NCBI GenBank assembly: GCA_013285965.1
Contig: JABDGQ010000001.1
Location: 1,106 to 65,105 of the forward strand
Source: Chlamydiota bacterium
GTDB taxonomy: Bacteria; Chlamydiota; Chlamydiia; Chlamydiales; Parachlamydiaceae
Direction of reading: 5' to 3'
DNA length: 64,000 bases
The position numbers were made by a program, and so were the translations under genes. This document shows positions 19,201 through 29,322 of the stretch, piece after piece (position 1 is the first letter of the stretch; each line of letters starts with the position of its first letter). A model generated the notes under the pieces. It was not told the origin of the DNA and made no database searches. It was given only the letters and a program-made list of their open reading frames with translations.

Positions 19201-20304
19201 TTATAATCTCACACATCTATTTAAAAGTAGGGCATCAACAAGCACCAATGCAAGCATAGCCTCTACAATAGGCACGGCGCGAATAGCAACACACGGATCA
19301 TGCTTAGAACCTTCTGGCAATTGCAGTGATGATTTTTCGCCAGCTATTGTAAGTGTATCTTGCACTTGTCTAATGCTAGCAGTGGGTTTAAATGCTACCC
19401 GTCCAAGCACAGGCATGCCGCTTGAAATACCACCCAAAGTGCCACCTGCATTATTCGTTAGGGTTTCAATTTTTTTTTCTTCACCATCACCAATTTTAAC
19501 GAATAAATCATTATGTTGTGAACCATTCATCTCCACTGCCTTAAAGCCGGAGCCTAACTCAAAACCTTTGCTTGCCGGTAAACTAAGCATTGCACAAGCA
19601 AGATTAGCCTCTAATTTTTCATATACAGGATCACCAAGCCCACAAGGGACTGACAAAGCCTTAAATTCAACCACCCCTCCCAAAGAATTTCCCATCTGGC
19701 GCGCTTCATCAAGTAATTTTAACATAGCATCATTGGCAGCTGCATCTGGGCAAAAAATTGGGCTTTGTTTAGTAAGAGAGGTTAGTAAAGAAATATCATC
19801 ATTACTTATATGGCTTTCAATTTTTCCTATTTGCTTAACGTAAGCCACAATCGCAATGCCATAAAGGGTCAATAGTTTTTTAGCAAGCGCACCTGCTGCT
19901 ACGCGCCCTGCTGTTTCACGCGCCGAGGCCCTACCCCCTCCCCTGTAATCAAAAATGCCATATTTGGAAAGGTAGGTGTAATTAGCATGACCTGGTCGCA
20001 AAAGATCTTTGATGGGTTCATATTTACTGGAATCGGCATTATTGTTAGGAATAATGATACAAATAGGAGCGCCAGTAGTTTTCCCTTCAAAAACGCCTGA
20101 TAAAATTTCACCTTGATCTGTTTCCATACGCGGAGAGGTGTAATTATTTCTTCCTGGGGCTCGCCATGACAAGGCTGCATTGATCTCATGATCGCTAATC
20201 TCCAAACCAGCCGGACAGCCATCGATGACTACACCAATGGCTTTGCCATGCGATTCACCCCAGGTGGTAATTTTAAAAATATTGCCAAAAGAATTGCTAG
20301 CCAT
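19201..20304 (-). CDS. aroC: Chorismate synthase
   Basis: TTWGESHGKAIGVVIDGCPAGLEI, RGGGRASARETAGRVAAG. Confidence 0.95.
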   Translation of the reverse strand: MASNSFGNIFKITTWGESHGKAIGVVIDGCPAGLEISDHEINAALSWRAPGRNNYTSPRMETDQGEILSGVFEGKTTGAPICIIIPNNNADSSKYEPIKDLLRPGHANYTYLSKYGIFDYRGGGRASARETAGRVAAGALAKKLLTLYGIAIVAYVKQIGKIESHISNDDISLLTSLTKQSPIFCPDAAANDAMLKLLDEARQMGNSLGGVVEFKALSVPCGLGDPVYEKLEANLACAMLSLPASKGFELGSGFKAVEMNGSQHNDLFVKIGDGEEKKIETLTNNAGGTLGGISSGMPVLGRVAFKPTASIRQVQDTLTIAGEKSSLQLPEGSKHDPCVAIRAVPIVEAMLALVLVDALLLNRCVRL

Positions 20305-20830
20305 GCACGATTCTCCTCATAATTAAAATCCCCTCAAGCACTGCTTGCATAGACATACGGCTAGTTTCAATAATTAAATTAGCTGCTGCTAAATATAAAG
20401 GAACTCTTGTTTGTGTTAATTGATAAAAACTCATTTTAGGATCATTATGATTTAAATAAGCTGGTATGGTGTTACTTTGAGACATTTTTTCCCAAATGAT
20501 TTGCCATGGTGTTTGTAAATAAACAATATCGCCTATGGATTGCAACATAGCAGCATTAACAGAACTCTGCAAAGAGCCACCACCAAGGGCTATCACTGTA
20601 TGTGTTGATTTTTTTAAAGAAATAATTTGCTCTAACTCTAATTTTCTAAAATTAGCTTCTCCGACCTGCACATAAATTTGCCGACAAGTGTATTTTTTGC
20701 TAGTTTCGGCAGCATAGGCCTGCTCAATGCAGTGATCAGTATCGATAAAAGGCCAGTTGAGTTCTTTTGCTAACATCTTTCCTAGCGTAGTTTTACCACT
20801 CATGGGTAAACCACACAGTATAATATTCAT
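20297..20830 (-). CDS. aroK: Shikimate kinase
   Basis: GLPMSGKTTLGKMLAKEL (P-loop), FIDTD, ALGGGSLQS. Confidence 0.88.
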   Translation of the reverse strand: MNIILCGLPMSGKTTLGKMLAKELNWPFIDTDHCIEQAYAAETSKKYTCRQIYVQVGEANFRKLELEQIISLKKSTHTVIALGGGSLQSSVNAAMLQSIGDIVYLQTPWQIIWEKMSQSNTIPAYLNHNDPKMSFYQLTQTRVPLYLAAANLIIETSRMSMQAVLEGILIMRRIVHG

Positions 20831-22104
20831 TTGATTTTGGCTCCCAAGACATTAAAATCATTTAAAAAAGTAGGAAAAGTTTTAGCAATACACTCTACTG
20901 GACCAACTATAGTCTCCCCTTGCGCACCTAATCCTGCTACAATTAAAGACATAGCCATACGATGATCTCCATAAGAACAAACAGTAGCTCCTTTAAGTTG
21001 TGAAGGATTTATTATAAGACCATCATCAGTTTGCATGATATCAGCCCCCATTTTACGCAATTCAGTGGCAATGCTATTTATGCGATTGCATTCTTTTTGT
21101 TTAGCGATAGCGGCATTGTAAATATTAGTAGGAGTGCTAGCAAAACAGGCCACGACTGCTAAAATGGTAATAGCATCAATAAAGTCATTAATATCTACGG
21201 TAATGCCCATTAAAGTAGCCGTTTCTTTTACCTTGAGCGTTCTTGAGTAATCGTCGACCTCAATTTGTCCACCCATCCGTTGCAAAACCGCAATCAAAGC
21301 TTTATCTCCTTGCACATCGCTCGTATCGACATTTTTTAAAACAATTTCCGACTTGGTAATCAGAGCCGCTGCAATAGGAAATGCTGCCGAACTAAAATCG
21401 CCTGGCACACTATATTTAAATCCACAATAACGACTATTGCCCGTCAACTTATATTTGGTAAAGTTTTCATTTGTATAGGTAATTCCTAAACGTTCAAACC
21501 AAGCCAAAGTCATGCCCACCCATGGTTTTTCACCTGGATTTTGCACTGTTAATTCAATGGGATGAGTAGCAAAAGCACTAGCAATTAATAAGGCTGAAAC
21601 CGGTTGTGAATCAGCCCCACAGAGGGTCGCTTTAGCTGCTTTGATAGGTCCTTGAATGATAACTGGGGCATAACCGTCACCGCGCATCGATATTGCAGAG
21701 AGACCTAACTGCGATAAGGCATCAAGAAGTGTTTGCATGGGACGCTGGTAGCGAATTGACTCATCACCTGTAACAACCACAGGGCGACTAGCTAAAGCGC
21801 CAATGGCACTACAAAAACGGAGGACTAGGCCGGAATTTCCAGCATCGATAACATCATCAGTGTGCGTTACATGCCCATCTAGACCATCAATTTCTAGTTT
21901 TTGCTCAAACAATTTTATTTTAGCTCCAAATAACTGACAAGCCTTAATCATCGCTGCAGTGTCTTTAGATGGCAAATAATTAAAAATAACGCTTTTACCA
22001 CTCCCCAAAGCTCCAAAAAGGAGAGCTCGTAGCGTGTGTGATTTAGAAGATGGGATTTCTATTTCACCATGCAATTTGGATGACTTGACGTGATATTGTT
22101 GCAT
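20827..22104 (-). CDS. aroA: 3-phosphoshikimate 1-carboxyvinyltransferase (EPSP synthase)
   Basis: PSSKSHTLRALLFGAL, DAGNSGLVLRF, YGDHRMAMSL. Confidence 0.95.
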   Translation of the reverse strand: MQQYHVKSSKLHGEIEIPSSKSHTLRALLFGALGSGKSVIFNYLPSKDTAAMIKACQLFGAKIKLFEQKLEIDGLDGHVTHTDDVIDAGNSGLVLRFCSAIGALASRPVVVTGDESIRYQRPMQTLLDALSQLGLSAISMRGDGYAPVIIQGPIKAAKATLCGADSQPVSALLIASAFATHPIELTVQNPGEKPWVGMTLAWFERLGITYTNENFTKYKLTGNSRYCGFKYSVPGDFSSAAFPIAAALITKSEIVLKNVDTSDVQGDKALIAVLQRMGGQIEVDDYSRTLKVKETATLMGITVDINDFIDAITILAVVACFASTPTNIYNAAIAKQKECNRINSIATELRKMGADIMQTDDGLIINPSQLKGATVCSYGDHRMAMSLIVAGLGAQGETIVGPVECIAKTFPTFLNDFNVLGAKIK

Positions 22105-22221
22105 TACTCTATTTCTCTAAGTGAAATCTTAAGATAAAGTAATTCTACGTTTTTTAGTTTTTTGCGCCAACAAGTAACAACTGTCTACCTACCTGTAGAC
22201 AAATAATCCTCTGTGGCCATT

Positions 22222-23013
22222 TTAGATTGTTATTATTAAACCTAATTTGAAGATGATGGGTGTGCCTATCAATGTAACTAGTGAAACAATTGGTGGAATG
22301 CCACCTTTTGCTAAAGCTATAAAGTCATGACCTGGAAAACTAGTAAAAAAGGCCGAAGCTGCATAGAAGGTTACATTCAGCAATGTTACTGCAGCCATCA
22401 TGTTTAAGTAACGACTTAAATCTGGATATTTTTTTTGAATTTTATGCGCTACTCCTATGAACACTAGAGAAGAAATCAGATCTATGGCAGGGCCAGCTGC
22501 CGAGATAATCAAATTAGAGTAACTATGTCCAAAGTAATTTCCTAAATCGCTAAGCACACTACGATTAGACTTCATCATCCCCCCCTCAAAGGGAAATATT
22601 TCTATTTTTACAGGTGTGAGATAAAGAGCTTGTGCAGCTATGGCATGACCCATTTCGTGAGATAAAACCGAGCGCGAACATAAATCAGTAACCGCAAATA
22701 AATAAGGACCTAAACAAGCATATATTTCTTTTAAAATCGCTTCTTGATCATCGATTAACGGTAACATAAGGTAACGCATGAAAGCCGCGGAGACAATCAT
22801 AGCCATGTTACCAGCGCAAAGCGCAAGCATACTAAACGGGGTAGCTACAAAGACACAGGACGCTGCTGAAAACAACAATGAGACAGCACATTCTTGCAAA
22901 GCGGTAAAAGCAATTTTTTTGATAGCCGCATCTTGCAAATCTTGCATAGAAGGCAAGGTATTAAGTTCTATTGTTTCAAAACCATCTTCAATTATAACAT
23001 TTAAACCTTGCAT
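22222..23013 (-). CDS. Membrane protein with HExxH motif, M50 metalloprotease-like
   Basis: VLSHEMGHAIAAQ, several TM segments, AAGPAIDLISSLVF. Confidence 0.5.
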   Translation of the reverse strand: MQGLNVIIEDGFETIELNTLPSMQDLQDAAIKKIAFTALQECAVSLLFSAASCVFVATPFSMLALCAGNMAMIVSAAFMRYLMLPLIDDQEAILKEIYACLGPYLFAVTDLCSRSVLSHEMGHAIAAQALYLTPVKIEIFPFEGGMMKSNRSVLSDLGNYFGHSYSNLIISAAGPAIDLISSLVFIGVAHKIQKKYPDLSRYLNMMAAVTLLNVTFYAASAFFTSFPGHDFIALAKGGIPPIVSLVTLIGTPIIFKLGLIITI

Positions 23014-23103
23014 TTACTTCCTGCTTAAATTATTAATAATACAACTATTATACTAATAAATAATTTAAAAGTAAATTAATGTTTACAAAAAACAAACAAC
23101 TAA

Positions 23104-23140
23104 ATAAAAAAAAGCTAATTAATCTTCTTTTATTTAGCTT
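23104..23140 (-). terminator. Putative rho-independent terminator of 23171..24166
   Basis: On the - strand AAGCTAA...TTAGCTT followed by a run of T. Confidence 0.5.
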
Positions 23141-23170
23141 AACAACTCACATTGCGTATAATAATCTAAA

Positions 23171-24166
23171 CTAACCTGCTCGCTCAATTTCCAACTGATC
23201 ATCAATCAAAAATGGCCTGATGATTGCGCACAGTTCGGCTTGTTTAGTTTTAATATTTTTAATATCCTGCATACCAATCAAAATAATCATACTGTCAATG
23301 ACCGCAAAGGCTGCTAGCATAGCATCTGCTGAAGCATTTTCTGTGGAAGCCGGTATAAATTGTTCAGTAAAGATTTTTTTAGCCAGTTTATAGTATTCTA
23401 TAAAAAATTTCTTATCTAAATTATTATCTTCTTTTAAATGCTCATCATTTATTTCTTGTGCAAAAAAGTTACATACTCGTCTTTTCCAATCTTGTTCATT
23501 TTCTTCATCACCTCTTTTCAGCTCCATAAATATTTGATTGAAGCTCTGGGCGCTAGTGGGATTCATATCGCGAATTGTTTGCTGTAATATTTTTACCATT
23601 TCATGGCTAGAAATCATATCAAAGCTAAATTCCAGATTATCATCTAGAAATACTTCGTCAAAACTAGCTTTAAATTTATTCAAAGTATTCATTGCAAGAG
23701 TTTCGCGAAACCAAACTATTTTATCATTTCTTTTTACATTTTCTGCCATATCTGATAAAAGACGACAAAAAATAACTTTTTTAGGATCGTCTTCTTGAAG
23801 CTTTAGCCCATCTATAAAATCTGAAAGCTCCGCCGTTTTACACATCCGATAATCGGAAAAATATTTAAAATTAGTCAAACCAACAAGATTAGCTAAATAA
23901 ACGGACCATTTGGCATTGTGTATATCGGCTTTATTTTTAAGATAAGTCAAGTTATGCACCAATATTTTAAAGCTATCTTGCTCTAATGCAGTTTTTTTAA
24001 ATGCCGTCTCAGCAATTTGATGAGCTGAGTCAATAACTACATCTGTAACATTTGCTATGCCTATATTCCTCTGACTTTTTGGTTTAATTTCGACGTCATC
24101 TCCAGATAAAGCAAGGTTAAAAACTTGACCTTCATTGATTTTGTCCATTGAAAAATGCATACTCAC
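23171..24166 (-). CDS. Hypothetical protein
   Basis: 331-aa ORF without recognised domain. Confidence 0.55.
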   Translation of the reverse strand: MSMHFSMDKINEGQVFNLALSGDDVEIKPKSQRNIGIANVTDVVIDSAHQIAETAFKKTALEQDSFKILVHNLTYLKNKADIHNAKWSVYLANLVGLTNFKYFSDYRMCKTAELSDFIDGLKLQEDDPKKVIFCRLLSDMAENVKRNDKIVWFRETLAMNTLNKFKASFDEVFLDDNLEFSFDMISSHEMVKILQQTIRDMNPTSAQSFNQIFMELKRGDEENEQDWKRRVCNFFAQEINDEHLKEDNNLDKKFFIEYYKLAKKIFTEQFIPASTENASADAMLAAFAVIDSMIILIGMQDIKNIKTKQAELCAIIRPFLIDDQLEIERAG

Positions 24167-24374
24167 CTCTCCTCACAATATTTAATTAAATGACTTAGTA
24201 ACTTGATTTTACTTGAAACAGAATTATTTTATTACTATTTTAATTTGATTATAGATGAATAAATTAAAAAAAACAATTAGTGATCATCATAAGCAACTAT
24301 AATGCAACATATAAATTGACATATATTAAATAATATATTAAGATCGAGTGCGTTATTGTAAGTGGGTGATAATC

Positions 24375-24683
24375 ATGTTTTTAGAAGATAAAAGTTTCTC
24401 TATAGAGATGAAATTAAAGGAATTGGCCTATAAATTAGAGCGCTTTAACCGCGAATTACAAGAATTAATTGACGACCCCTCCTTCTCGATTGAACAAAGA
24501 GCCCTTTATTTAGAAGATCGGACTAATTTTTCGGCACAAGAATGGGCCAGATTAGAAGAAGAGAAGAGAAAACTACATGCAATGCTACAATTAGACTTAA
24601 GCCATCTTCACGATCCACAAAAAAGCAAGCAAACGACACAAGCCCAAAGTCAAATAAAATCACATTGGCTATTTGTTCGCTGA
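24375..24683 (+). CDS. Hypothetical small helical protein
   Basis: ORF MFLEDKSFSIEMKLKELAYKLERFNRELQELIDDPSFSIEQRALYLEDR, coiled-coil-like. Confidence 0.5.
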   Translation: MFLEDKSFSIEMKLKELAYKLERFNRELQELIDDPSFSIEQRALYLEDRTNFSAQEWARLEEEKRKLHAMLQLDLSHLHDPQKSKQTTQAQSQIKSHWLFVR

Positions 24684-24730
24684 TTAGACTATTTGCAAAC
24701 CGCATTCTAATGAACAAATGAGGTTTTCAG

Positions 24731-24874
24731 TAGACTCCTTTCGAAATTGGCTTTTTTGGAAAAATTGATATTTTTTGAGTAGATTTGATCTCAAATTTTA
24801 AGAGCATATTGGCAAATAGGCCCGAAAAGTTTGAGATTAAAGATGCCAAAAAAGACAAGTTCGAAAGAAATCTA
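24731..24874. mobile_element. MITE-like element, copy 2
   Basis: tagactcctttcgaaattggcttttttgg ... ccaaaaaagacaagttcgaaagaaatcta inverted ends; interior matches copies at 12969 and 39593. Confidence 0.65.
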
Positions 24875-24892
24875 TTGTAGCTTACGTCAATT

Positions 24893-25399
24893 TTAGCCTA
24901 TAAAGTCTGCAAAAGCTAGTGCTCCATTCTTTAGGGCTGTGAGAATAGTTGATTCTAATACTTTATCAATTACCTTAAGCGCAAGCTCATCAGATACGCT
25001 TTTGTCCACTGAGCTTTCAATACATGATTCATCTTTATAAAAGTTAGCCCAAAATTTCTTATTTATTTCTCTTAGCTTAATTTCTTTATTGTATTCATCT
25101 ATGAAGCTAGAATGATAATTGATAAAATTATTAGACATGGCGTAGGTATCATGCAATAGTACGCAAAATACCGCTGAGTTAAAAAAGTTGCGCTGTGTCA
25201 TTTGTCCAGTTAAAAGAGCCACAGCAAATTGACCAATCGTCAAGAGGATCCCACAAGCCGAAAGGAGACGTACATGTCCACAGAGAGCGTAGCCATCACC
25301 CTGCTGCTGATTGGGCATATCACCTGAGATCCTATGTTTGGCATATTCGTAGCAATAGTGTATATCTTCTGGTATTGTGTAAAAACTATTAACATTCAT
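24893..25399 (-). CDS. Hypothetical membrane protein
   Basis: ORF with a hydrophobic central block. Confidence 0.55.
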   Translation of the reverse strand: MNVNSFYTIPEDIHYCYEYAKHRISGDMPNQQQGDGYALCGHVRLLSACGILLTIGQFAVALLTGQMTQRNFFNSAVFCVLLHDTYAMSNNFINYHSSFIDEYNKEIKLREINKKFWANFYKDESCIESSVDKSVSDELALKVIDKVLESTILTALKNGALAFADFIG

Positions 25400-25522
25400 A
25401 TTACCACCTAGATTGCTATTATTTTAAATTTAAATATAACAATAATTATTACAAATAGTTTAATTTATGTCAAACAATTAAATAATATAATAATTATTAG
25501 ATAAAAAACAGCAACAATAAGT

Positions 25523-26245
25523 CTATTGTAACAAACACTGTGATAAAAGTGCCAAAGCCACAATAGAAGCTGTTTCGGTGCGTAAAATGTTAGTATGTAA
25601 TTTTACCCCCTGCACCCCTAAATTTTTTAACATTTCTTCCTCATGTTCGCTAAAGCCGCTTTCTGGCCCTGTCACAAACATAATAGATGAGCTTTTTGCT
25701 TGGGGTGCGGAACATATTTGCCATAGAGCAGGGGCTTGTGGTGCAAGGTGTCCAAAGAATGAGAGACCGTTTAAGGGCGGCCATAACTTTATTGGCGGTT
25801 TAATAGTTATGGTGGGTAAATCTAAGCGATCACATTGCTTCATGGCAGCAATCATCAATAAGTGTAAACGCTTAAGTTGGTTATCTGAATACTCCCCTTT
25901 TTCACTCTTCTCACCTGGAAATAACCAAAAATCAGTCACCCCTAGTTCGGTCCCCTTCTCAATAATAACTTCAAGGCGATTCGGGCGGACAAAAGCTTGC
26001 GCCAAAATTAGTGTTCGCACAGGCAGCTGTGCAGTAATCACATTAATGATTTTAAGTTGTACCTTAGACTTATCTATTTGCACCAACTGCGCCTGTGCTA
26101 ATTCTCCTTGTCCATTCACAAGTTCCACTTGCTCACCTGGGCGCGTGCGCATGACATGCACGAGATGATGCCGTTCATTATCAGATAAAGTGACATAAGC
26201 ACCCTCCTGCAATGCTACATCAGCATAGTATCGTTCACTTGACAT
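25523..26245 (-). CDS. rsmE: 16S rRNA (uracil1498-N3)-methyltransferase
   Basis: HHLVHVMRTRPGEQVEL, VIIEKGTELGV, VTGPESGFSEHE, ILRTETA. Confidence 0.92.
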   Translation of the reverse strand: MSSERYYADVALQEGAYVTLSDNERHHLVHVMRTRPGEQVELVNGQGELAQAQLVQIDKSKVQLKIINVITAQLPVRTLILAQAFVRPNRLEVIIEKGTELGVTDFWLFPGEKSEKGEYSDNQLKRLHLLMIAAMKQCDRLDLPTITIKPPIKLWPPLNGLSFFGHLAPQAPALWQICSAPQAKSSSIMFVTGPESGFSEHEEEMLKNLGVQGVKLHTNILRTETASIVALALLSQCLLQ

Positions 26246-27521
26246 AAAGAGCTTCTTGTGGCGTTAAAACTGGCATTGGATAAGGGATAAAATGCATTGT
26301 CGGATGTGGTACATAGGCTGAAATGTTTTTTTGCGTGACATAAATGTCTAATTCTAACTGTTGTTGCAATGAAAGATATAGCTTAAGTTGATTGGCATAT
26401 TTTAAAAAACGTTGCTGATACAACTTTTGTTTTTCAAGATATCTATTTGCATCATATAAATGTTTACTATGGCTAAGCATCGAGGAAATATATTTATCAG
26501 ATAAATAAGGTTGATCGACAATAACGGTATTCCACATTAATTTATCAACTTCAGGCGAACTATCCGCAATAATATTGATTTCTAAATTTTCTTTAATAAT
26601 CTCCACAAAAAATTGACTGACATGTTGAATAAACAAAGGAATTTTTAATATTGGAATATCGTTTTTTAAACTCACAAAAGGGGTCATTTCCAAAGGACGA
26701 GTGTGAGGATTGAGCTCAGCACTTGATTTTAATGGATAAAAAATATGCAAAGGGATTTCATCACTAATGAAAATAAGACGCTGTCTTAAAAAATTAATCT
26801 GCAAAGCCTTGGCATCAGGATCGTTAATCATTTCTATTCCGCGCGTAGATAGCGGAATGGTAATTTTTTTCCATTGATCAGGCACATAAAATGATACCTC
26901 ATCACGATACTGCCCTTCACTTTGCAGAGCATCTAGCTGCTCTTTTGAAATATCACTTAAATTAAATTGCAGCTTTATTCCTTCTTTTTTTAAAGCCCTC
27001 ACCTGATCTTGTGGACCACTAACGGTTTGATAAAGATTGTAAGGCCAAATATCAATAAATTCGTAAGAGGTTGGTGGTTGACCCAATGGAGGCAAAATAA
27101 TAATGGGAATTTTCTCAGTTAAGCGTGGGCTCATTTTAAGTACTAATTCAGGATGTGAAACTAACGTGATATGTTGAGGTAGATTAATGTTGGGGTTTAA
27201 ACTTACCAAATTGTTTTTGGTAATTTGCGCTACAAAATCATGATTTTGATTGCCAACATCAATCACCACCTCTACATCACCAGGCTCCAATTGATCGATA
27301 ATGTTCTTAGTACCACTTAAGGTAAGTGTGGTTCGTTTACTTAAAAAACCATTTGGCAATAATCCTGAGATAATTTTATCAGGCGGTAAATTAATAACTC
27401 TAATAGGGACAAATGGAATGATTTTATTTGCAGTAATAGTATGATTAACAAAAATCCAAATGGCAATAGCAATCAAAAAAGATACTAGCTTGCGCGGCCA
27501 TTGATTCAAAAGTAAGCGCAT
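26235..27521 (-). CDS. YbbR-domain protein
   Basis: N-terminal TM then YbbR-like repeats; directly downstream of CdaA as in the common CdaA-YbbR pair. Confidence 0.7.
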   Translation of the reverse strand: MRLLLNQWPRKLVSFLIAIAIWIFVNHTITANKIIPFVPIRVINLPPDKIISGLLPNGFLSKRTTLTLSGTKNIIDQLEPGDVEVVIDVGNQNHDFVAQITKNNLVSLNPNINLPQHITLVSHPELVLKMSPRLTEKIPIIILPPLGQPPTSYEFIDIWPYNLYQTVSGPQDQVRALKKEGIKLQFNLSDISKEQLDALQSEGQYRDEVSFYVPDQWKKITIPLSTRGIEMINDPDAKALQINFLRQRLIFISDEIPLHIFYPLKSSAELNPHTRPLEMTPFVSLKNDIPILKIPLFIQHVSQFFVEIIKENLEINIIADSSPEVDKLMWNTVIVDQPYLSDKYISSMLSHSKHLYDANRYLEKQKLYQQRFLKYANQLKLYLSLQQQLELDIYVTQKNISAYVPHPTMHFIPYPMPVLTPQEALYVK

Positions 27522-27535
27522 AATACATCAATCCA

Positions 27536-28363
27536 TTATTTAAATTTGTCCACAACTCTTTTGCATAAACTCTTCCAATACTCCCAAAAATTAAAGTGTA
27601 CACTCATAGTAGTTTTTGGATGACTAAATATACTGCGAATTATCCCTTTAAAACGATCAATTTTTACTCCCCGCGTCATAATGCCATCACGTGCAATCGA
27701 TACTTTACCAGTCTCCTCCGACACTACTATTACCAAGGCGTCTGTCAATTGACTAATCCCTAGACCGGCACGATGGCGCGTACCCATCGATTTTGATAAA
27801 TGTGTGCTATCATCAGCTAACGGTAAAATAGTAGCGGCTGAAACAATAGTCGTACCACGAATAATGACAGCTCCATCATGTAATGGGGTAGTAGTAATGA
27901 ATATCGATTCAAGTAGCTCAGGTGAAAAACGAGCGTTTACCAAAAGAGCCTTATTGGCTAAATCTTCTAGCGAATCTTGATTCTCCAACACCACTAAAGC
28001 TCCAATCCCTCGATCTGATAATCGGTAGATTGATTGCGCAATACTTTCCACAAAACGATCAAACTCGGTAATTTCTTGATATTTTTTACTTTTAAAATTT
28101 AAACGCGATAAGGCTAACCGAATTTCAGGCTGAAAAATAATCAACAAAGCAATCACCGACACATTTATCACATAAAGCAGTAGTTTTTCGACGACAGGAA
28201 AATTAAACCAACGTGAAGCAAAAAATAAAATTAAAAACAGCAGGCTACCATACATTAAATCCATGGCACGCGTATTCCAAAAAAACGAAAGTAAATAATA
28301 AATCATTATGGCAATGACCAATACCTCTGCAACTGGAATCAATAATTGCAACAAAGCTATCAC
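27536..28363 (-). CDS. cdaA: Diadenylate cyclase (DisA_N domain, CdaA type)
   Basis: LHDGAVIIRG, GTRHRAGLGISQ, SEETGKVSIA; N-terminal TM segments. Confidence 0.92.
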   Translation of the reverse strand: MIALLQLLIPVAEVLVIAIMIYYLLSFFWNTRAMDLMYGSLLFLILFFASRWFNFPVVEKLLLYVINVSVIALLIIFQPEIRLALSRLNFKSKKYQEITEFDRFVESIAQSIYRLSDRGIGALVVLENQDSLEDLANKALLVNARFSPELLESIFITTTPLHDGAVIIRGTTIVSAATILPLADDSTHLSKSMGTRHRAGLGISQLTDALVIVVSEETGKVSIARDGIMTRGVKIDRFKGIIRSIFSHPKTTMSVHFNFWEYWKSLCKRVVDKFK

Positions 28364-28430
28364 AATAAAACCTTTTGGTTAATTTGGAAAAAAGTTAGGG
28401 TACTGCATCCTATTTATTTTGCGCAAAAAC

Positions 28431-29258
28431 TTACATTTTGTTCGATCTATATGTCAATACATCGATAAGATCGCGATGTGCCATAATATCGTGCACCCGA
28501 ATGATCTCTACTCCATTTAAAACTGCCATACCGTTCATAGCCAGGGTGGCATTTAATAATTCGGTAGCTGGTTTTTGCACTATTTTTCCTAAAAAAGATT
28601 TGCGCGAAACTCCTAGTAAGAGGGGGAAGCCTAATGCTTTAAACTTAGGGATGTTTTGCAATATTTGTAAATTATCCTCAACTGTCTTGCCAAAACCTAT
28701 GCCCGGATCAAGAATAATATTTTCGCTCAATACCCCTGTCTCCAATAATAGTTCTATTTGTTTCACAAACCAATCCAGCAAAAAAGGGACCACCCCTTGA
28801 GGATAATAAGGGTTATTTTGCATAGTCGCTGGTGTCTCATAGCAATGCATCACGCAAATGGGTAATGCCGCTTCGGCCGCTATTTTTCGCATGCTCAGAT
28901 GACGAAATCCTAAAATATCATTGAGAAACGTTGCCCCATGCGCAATAGCAGCTTGCGCTACAGCAGGTTTACTAGTATCAATAGAAAGGGGTGTGGTAAT
29001 ACCGCAGCTTTTTATTGCTTTTATCAAGGGAATAACTCTGCGCAATTCTTCAGCTTCATCCACAAAAGCGGCACCTGGACGAGTAGACTCACCGCCAATA
29101 TCGATTATATCAGCCCCTTCTTGGCTAATTCTTAAAGCTCTTTGAACTGCTAAATCTAATGCAAACCATTGTCCCTGATCATAAAATGAATCTGGTGTGA
29201 CATTTAAAATACCCATCAGTTGAGTTTTTGAAGGTTTTTTGTTTAATAGAGCATGCAT
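28431..29258 (-). CDS. folP: Dihydropteroate synthase
   Basis: LMGILNVTPDSFYDQG, IDIGGESTRPGA, LDPGIGFGKT, LLGVSRKSF. Confidence 0.94.
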   Translation of the reverse strand: MHALLNKKPSKTQLMGILNVTPDSFYDQGQWFALDLAVQRALRISQEGADIIDIGGESTRPGAAFVDEAEELRRVIPLIKAIKSCGITTPLSIDTSKPAVAQAAIAHGATFLNDILGFRHLSMRKIAAEAALPICVMHCYETPATMQNNPYYPQGVVPFLLDWFVKQIELLLETGVLSENIILDPGIGFGKTVEDNLQILQNIPKFKALGFPLLLGVSRKSFLGKIVQKPATELLNATLAMNGMAVLNGVEIIRVHDIMAHRDLIDVLTYRSNKM

Positions 29259-29322
29259 AATAAATTAATGTTTTTTTGGAATTTTATGAAATTTTAGAAG
29301 TAAGTAAAAGGTATCAGCAGTG

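Noticed and set aside
19373-19843. 156-aa + strand ORF antisense to aroC
   Set aside because: Shadow ORF opposite a well-supported gene
25578-26168. 196-aa + strand ORF antisense to rsmE
   Set aside because: No domain; opposite strand codes a clear RsmE; mirror frame of a conserved gene
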